Assembly (NCBI GenBank): GCA_027578815.1
Contig: JANBTH010000760.1
Span: forward strand, 1-11,697
DNA from: Coemansia sp. RSA 1804
Lineage: Eukaryota > Kickxellomycota > Kickxellomycetes > Kickxellales > Kickxellaceae
Reading direction: 5' to 3'
Length of the DNA stretch: 11,697 nt
Position numbers and translations under genes: made by a program. This document shows, piece after piece, positions 7,972-11,697 of the stretch. Each line of letters opens with the position of its first letter. The stretch's first letter is position 1. Below the pieces are notes generated by a model. The model was not told the origin of the DNA, did no database searches, and saw nothing but the letters and a program-made list of their open reading frames with translations.

Positions 7972-8832
7972 TTAGCTGCCGTAGGCGGCGGACGACGCGT
8001 AGTCCTGGTGGGTGGCCTGGGGCTGGGCGGCGTAGGGCTTGGTCGCGTAGGCCTGGGTGTCGTAGGGCTTGGTCGCGTAGGCCTGGTTGTTGGCGTTGGC
8101 GTAGGGGGCGGCGTGGGGCTGGTTGTAGCCGGAGTCGGCGCCGGCATTCGGGACAACAACGACGGTGGTGAGCTGGTCCTGGCCGACGTTCTCCTGAACG
8201 ACCTGCACCATGTTATGGACATTGGTGGTGACGACGGCGGTGACCTGCTCCTGGATGACCTGGGTCTGCACATCGACCTGGTCGACCTCCTGCGTCACCG
8301 TGACCTGCTGCACCACCACCTGCGGCTGCACCCGCGTCTGCACCACCTGCAGCGTCGGCGTGGCCGTCTCGGTGACCCACAGCGTGTTGACGTTGTTGAC
8401 CGTCACCACCGGCGGCGGCGGACACACGTAGGTCTGCGTCACCTGGTACACCGCGTTCTGCTCCGCCGCCACGCTTGCCACCTGCACGCTTGTCACCTGC
8501 GCGACCATCGAGTGCACCTGCGTCTGCTCCACCAGCACCGTGCTGTACTGCACCACCGTGTTCACCACGTCCTCGATCACCGTCTGGTACATCGGCGTCA
8601 CCACCGGCTCGCACGGCGACGACCCCTCCACCACCACCGTCGTTGTGTCGTCGCCGTACGCGTTTCCGCCGTAGTAGTCGTTGCTGTTGTTGTTGCTGCC
8701 GTAGTTGTTGCTGCCGTAGTTGTTCCCGTTGTTGCTGCCGTAGCTGCCTCCGCCGTTGTAGTCGCCGGCTTTGCCAACCGCCGCCATTCCGACGACGGCT
8801 GCAATAACAAGATACCCAGAGAAGCGGCGCAT
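7972..8832 (-). CDS. Secreted Val/Thr/Gln-rich repeat protein, unknown function
   Basis: An intronless frame encodes 286 residues. Residues 1-22 are a clear signal peptide (Arg-Arg, a hydrophobic core LVIAAVVGMAAV, GKA before the likely cut). Residues 23-62 are Gly/Asn/Ser/Tyr-rich with repeated YGSNN units. Residues 63-228 are Val/Thr/Gln-rich, with valine at alternating positions over long stretches (QVTVTQEVDQVDVQTQVIQ), which favours beta strands. Residues 229-286 are polar with two tandem QAYATKPY units. There are only two cysteines (74 and 137) and one tryptophan (152). There is no C-terminal hydrophobic GPI signal and no catalytic motif. A TATA box lies close upstream. It is likely a secreted cell-surface or extracellular structural protein; the role is inference, and I recognise no named family. 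Confidence 0.8.
   Translation of the reverse strand: MRRFSGYLVIAAVVGMAAVGKAGDYNGGGSYGSNNGNNYGSNNYGSNNNSNDYYGGNAYGDDTTTVVVEGSSPCEPVVTPMYQTVIEDVVNTVVQYSTVLVEQTQVHSMVAQVTSVQVASVAAEQNAVYQVTQTYVCPPPPVVTVNNVNTLWVTETATPTLQVVQTRVQPQVVVQQVTVTQEVDQVDVQTQVIQEQVTAVVTTNVHNMVQVVQENVGQDQLTTVVVVPNAGADSGYNQPHAAPYANANNQAYATKPYDTQAYATKPYAAQPQATHQDYASSAAYGS
8031..8090 (-). repeat. Two tandem 30-bp units encoding QAYATKPY repeats
   Basis: Bases 8031-8060 and 8061-8090 are identical except for one base, a direct duplication of ten codons within the C-terminal tail of the secreted protein. The high identity suggests a recent duplication. Confidence 0.9.
8690..8743 (-). repeat. 15-bp repeats encoding YGSNN
   Basis: The 15-mer TTGTTGCTGCCGTAG (plus-strand reading) occurs exactly at 8690-8704, 8705-8719 and 8729-8743, the last two separated by nine bases. 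It codes the Tyr-Gly-Ser-Asn-Asn units just after the signal peptide. Such repeats expand and contract easily. Confidence 0.9.
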
Positions 8833-8877
8833 GTTCGATTACTTGTACAATCCCCTGCTAACAAGTGCTATTAATTA

Positions 8878-8885
8878 CTTTATAT
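8878..8885 (-). promoter_or_regulatory. TATA box of the secreted-protein gene
   Basis: On the minus strand the sequence reads ATATAAAG about 46-53 bases upstream of the ATG at 8832, a good position for a TATA box with a short leader. TATA promoters in fungi are typical of strongly or conditionally expressed genes, which fits a secreted structural protein. Confidence 0.55.
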
Positions 8886-10476
8886 GTGAAATGACGAAGA
8901 CGTGTAGTCTCTACGCTTGTTTGTTTTGCTCTAGGACGGAAGATGGAAAGTGGAAGAAAATAACCTCTGCCAACATCAAGATGCCGAGTCCACGTCCCGC
9001 CCCTTTCTTATTTAACCTTGAACTCCTCAATCGCCCTTCTACATCTTACCTCTACTTGCCACCGTGGTTTACTCATGTCCCCGATTTGCCTTTGAGATCA
9101 CATTCCACTTCTTTACTTTCGCCTTCTCAATGTGTGTGTGTGCGTGTGTTCTCCTTTCCTGGTTCTATATTAATTGATCTGCGTCTCCTCTAGACTGAAC
9201 ACCAACCAACCGCCAGGATCAGCCTGTTTGGCCTGAAACACTGTCTCCCTCCTATTCTTCATAACACGCATCGTAGTGATCTGCACAGGTTAGTATGGTT
9301 AGTGGTGAGTGAGCTCTCCCTTCCGAATATCTATTGAAAAGTGGAATATGCTGCTACTCACATTTCTTTATCTAAATGTGAAACCAATATACCCTCTAGC
9401 AATCAATCGGCACGGATATATACAAAAAAACTGCTCAAGTGAAGGTCAGAATATCACCCATCCCTCCTCCAAGCAAAAGAGCTGCAGTGGATAATAATAA
9501 CTTATTATCTAACATCTAACCTCTTCAAGATAACTGAAATGGAACGACATAGCCATCATCTGATTGTCCATGCTAATAGTGATCGTCAGAATCACCAACT
9601 CTATGTAGCGGGGATATGGAAATAAAAAAGTCTAGACTTTAGTTTCACACCACATCCCGTCCATCACAAAAACAACCACCACCCTATTTCTCCGATCACG
9701 TAGGAGGTAGGTAGCTTCCGCATATTAAAATACATCCAGACTCCCTTTCTTCTTTTCTTGCCATCATCTGCCGCTGTGGATACACATAAACGTGTTGCTC
9801 ATTGCAATGCCAAAAAAACCAACAACTGAACAGATAGCATACAATATATAATCGAAAAATAAAGACAAAACAAAACCAAGGAACAGAGAATGAATGAATA
9901 AAAATGAATAAAACGGATGCCTCGGATCCAAGACTAGAGTCGCAAAAGTAAAGTAAAAAGAAGAAAAGGAAAGAAAGAAAGTGCGTGGAATCGTTCCTAT
10001 CAACAGAGCCAGAGATTGCTCTTCATGCGCAATTGCCTTGCTGTTAGCTGGGCTGAATCCTACACCTACTAGCATTCATTTGGTGCAACCCACTCACAAT
10101 TGCCCAGGGCTACGATATCCAGCCGATGAAGGACCCATCTCTGCTGTTCCAAATAGAACAAAACCTTCCTGTCGTTTGTTTATAGAATGATACATGTGCA
10201 CTTTGGTGCTTTGCTGATATCCTTTTTAGCTACACATACAAAGAAAATAATTCACCAGAGAGGAGGAATTAGTTATAATAAATGTTAACGCATGCAATGC
10301 CACCAAACTGCTTGCCTTGCTCTGTACAAAATGCAGCTGTATTTTTGTTGGGAATGGGAATTGCGGATGAGCATGAACATGAACATGAGGATGTGGGAAC
10401 AGATAGGCAAGCAATGATAAAACTAGACTATATTATGCCTCTTACTATTATTATCATTTTGCACCGCATATAATCA

Positions 10477-10489
10477 GTTAGTTAGTTAG
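10477..10489 (-). repeat. Triple CTAAC cluster (branch-point-like)
   Basis: The minus strand carries three overlapping CTAAC units (CTAACTAACTAAC). CTAAC is the core fungal branch-point sequence. The cluster lies about 50 bases past the proposed stop codon of the UBL3-type gene. It may be a simple tetranucleotide repeat, or it may mark a further intron. Confidence 0.5.
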
Positions 10490-10536
10490 CTATTCTGGTT
10501 GCTTTGATTTCATGCCGATATCCTCTACTTTCATGC

Positions 10537-11154
10537 TCAGCATGCAATGCAACCCGAATAAGGGGGAAAAAAGAACCTTGCTGTTTGCATGGCTGTCTGG
10601 ACAAGATATATGCACCAAAATGCATCAAAGTCCCCTTTTTCCACCCCTCCCTCCTGCAAATGCAAGAAAGAAACACACACACACACACACACAAATGCCA
10701 GCATACCTTCTTTGGGCGACGTCCTGTTGTAGTTTACGATTAGATGCAACACTGTTGGATAACCGCTGAACCGATTAACCGACGACAATGTCTGGCTGTT
10801 CTCAAAGAACCGTCCGTTGTATAGGAACTTTAGCTCCTGAGCCGACGACGGTTGCGGACCAAACTGCGCTGGCCAGTCCTTCAGCAGATTCTCCTTTGCC
10901 ACAAGCGCCGTGTCTGTGAGCTTCAGCACTCTCTTTGCCTTCTCGCTTGTCTGCAGCAGAAAGCTAATCTCTATCTCGTCTTCTCCGAGTTTGGTCCCAC
11001 CTCCAGAGTACGAATGCACGCTGCTGCTGCTGCTGTCCGTGCTTGTCCGGTTGTTGTTGCTGTTGGGTTTGCTGTGTACGGGGGTGCTTTCGGCTGCTCC
11101 TGTGTCTGTGGGCTGCTGTCCGCCCATCGAGGTGGGTTCCACTGCTGTTGCCAT
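10537..11154 (-). CDS. UBL3: UBL3/MUB-type membrane-anchored ubiquitin-fold protein
   Basis: UBL3/MUB proteins carry a ubiquitin-like domain and a C-terminal CaaX box; prenylation anchors them to membranes, where they affect protein sorting and E2 recruitment. Residues 1-56 are a disordered Ser/Asn/Thr-rich extension. Residues 58-145 form the domain: EIEISFLLQTSEKAKRVLKL, then LLKDWPAQFG, then ELKFLYNGRFFENSQTL, then TVLHLIV, matching the family DNWP, LIYQGRFL and MHLV positions. The ATG at 11154 is the first in the frame after a stop. Exon 1 ends at 10707 before a good donor (GTATGC). The end is uncertain. Reading straight through gives 205 residues ending CIAC; an intron to 10593 or 10581 keeps that frame and gives 167 or 163 residues. 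The best-looking acceptor (10654) changes frame and removes the CaaX-like end. Confidence 0.72.
   Translation of the reverse strand: MATAVEPTSMGGQQPTDTGAAESTPVHSKPNSNNNRTSTDSSSSSVHSYSGGGTKLGEDEIEISFLLQTSEKAKRVLKLTDTALVAKENLLKDWPAQFGPQPSSAQELKFLYNGRFFENSQTLSSVNRFSGYPTVLHLIVNYNRTSPKEGMLAFVCVCVCVSFLHLQEGGVEKGDFDAFWCIYLVQTAMQTARFFFPPYSGCIAC
10593..10706 (-). other. Probable 3' intron of the UBL3-type gene (acceptor uncertain)
   Basis: The donor AAG|GTATGC begins at 10706 on the minus strand, right after the ubiquitin-like domain. Candidate acceptors end at 10654 (TTGCAG, with a good pyrimidine tract, 53 nt), 10597 (110 nt), 10593 (114 nt) and 10581 (126 nt). Only 114 and 126 are multiples of three and keep the CIAC end. 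The interval includes an AC microsatellite that would otherwise code Val-Cys repeats, which argues it is not coding. Confidence 0.5.
10673..10693. repeat. AC dinucleotide microsatellite
   Basis: A pure AC run of 21 bases lies 13 bases inside the presumed UBL3-type intron, just downstream of its donor. On the transcribed sense strand it reads as a TG run. Confidence 0.95.
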
Positions 11155-11697
11155 TGCAGCTTGTCCGCTCGGTTGGCTCAGTAACTGTGAAATGTAGAGT
11201 GATTGAATGGAGTGAATAAACCAAGGATTGCACCAGACGAAGCAACAAAAGAAGAGAAAGAAGGCATATTATGCTGGCAGCACACGGAAGGATAAACCAG
11301 AGAGCATGAACGAAGTAGAGAGAAAGAGAAGGAGAAAAGAACCTCAAGCAAAGCCAGTGGAGTTTTATTTTCGGCTTTGGGCATAAACGCAAAAAAACAA
11401 TATAGCAGAAAGCATCACCGCCTTTTTTCTGCAGCTCTTTTTTGAGAGTGTGTGGAGGAACCAAATCCTCATCCTCTCCCCCCTTTTTTAGCTTTGCTTG
11501 GCTCTGGTGCATAAAGCAAGGTCTTTTTTCTGTCCTGGCCATTTCGATGTCAAAAACAGCTTCCCCTTGTCCAATAAAACCACAAACTGAACAGGCATTG
11601 GTGCTGGGCAAAAAAAAAGATTCTACAAGTTTCTAAAGAGCGTCTTTTCCTTTTGGTCCTTGTTGAACGCAGCGCCCTTTTCAACACACCCACTCCA
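11155..11697. other. 5' flank of the UBL3-type gene
   Basis: No second gene is supportable in this 543-base stretch to the right edge. Read on the minus strand it has two pyrimidine-rich tracts (about 11240-11275 and 11305-11340), typical of fungal transcription starts. It also has an acceptor-like TTTCACAG about 30 bases before the ATG, which could end a 5' leader intron, and a CCAAT at 11571-11575 (plus strand). Confidence 0.55.

Larger units (their letters stand above)
8833..10536. other. 1.7-kb gene-free region upstream of the secreted-protein gene
   Basis: No coding region can be supported here. Open frames are short, and the longest (about 103 codons on the minus strand near 9764-10075) owes its Phe-rich sequence to A-rich plus-strand DNA. 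No tRNA-like cloverleaf, C/D-box pair or transposon terminal repeat was recognised. Seen items are a C/T-rich plus-strand segment at 9000-9190, a short TG run near 9131-9149, A-rich DNA at 9840-9985, GAACAT-type hexamers at 10371-10388, and a GTTAG triplet repeat at 10477-10489. The left part is presumably the promoter of the secreted-protein gene and the right part the 3' flank of the UBL3-type gene. Confidence 0.6.

Noticed and set aside
8008..8874. A 288-codon open frame on the plus strand across the whole secreted-protein gene.
   Set aside because: The His/Arg/Val/Gly-rich translation simply mirrors the repetitive Val/Thr/Gln/Asn codons of the minus-strand gene, which has a signal peptide and a TATA box.
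9530..9600. Possible C/D-box small nucleolar RNA (ATGATGG and CTGA elements).
   Set aside because: The elements are not in the required order and spacing on either strand, and no terminal stem was found.
9764..10075. A 103-codon minus-strand frame with hydrophobic, Phe-rich segments resembling membrane helices.
   Set aside because: The Phe and Leu come from A-rich plus-strand DNA; there is no conserved motif and no coding-like codon bias.
11178..11384. A possible upstream coding exon for the UBL3-type gene starting at 11384.
   Set aside because: It would need a weak donor (GTTCTT). The ATG at 11154 follows an in-frame stop and suffices; an untranslated leader intron remains possible.

Overview
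The window reads as nuclear DNA of a filamentous or early-diverging fungus. Evidence for this is single-copy eukaryotic housekeeping genes, short GT..AG introns close to the start codons, A/T-rich intergenic DNA against G/C-rich third codon positions, CT-rich leaders, and a small secreted low-complexity protein. A zygomycete-type lineage is a guess from overall character; no marker in the window fixes it. No tRNA, rRNA, CRISPR array, transposon or viral gene was found.

Layout, left to right. (1) 1-81, minus: the first 27 codons of an unidentified protein with an RGG-type start, running off the left edge. (2) 556-4408, minus: a complete PDS5 cohesin regulator of 1240 residues in two exons. (3) 4409-5188: a divergent promoter shared by PDS5 and the next gene, with MCB, E2F-type and CCAAT motifs. 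(4) 5189-7791, plus: NAA15, the auxiliary subunit of the NatA N-terminal acetyltransferase, 823 residues in two exons. (5) 7972-8832, minus: a 286-residue secreted, cysteine-poor, Val/Thr/Gln-rich repeat protein, tail-to-tail with NAA15. (6) 8833-10536: about 1.7 kb with no supportable gene. (7) 10537-11154, minus: a UBL3/MUB-type ubiquitin-fold protein whose 3' end probably contains an intron and whose last codons give a CaaX-like end. (8) 11155-11697: its 5' flank.

The genes do not form one pathway. PDS5 controls sister-chromatid cohesion, NAA15 anchors co-translational N-acetylation at the ribosome, UBL3-type proteins are lipid-anchored at membranes, and the secreted protein probably acts at the cell surface. 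The points most worth a second look are the mixed MCB/E2F promoter at PDS5, the missing basic segment in NAA15, the alternating-valine secreted protein, and the frame-preserving 3' intron and CaaX-like end of the UBL3-type gene.
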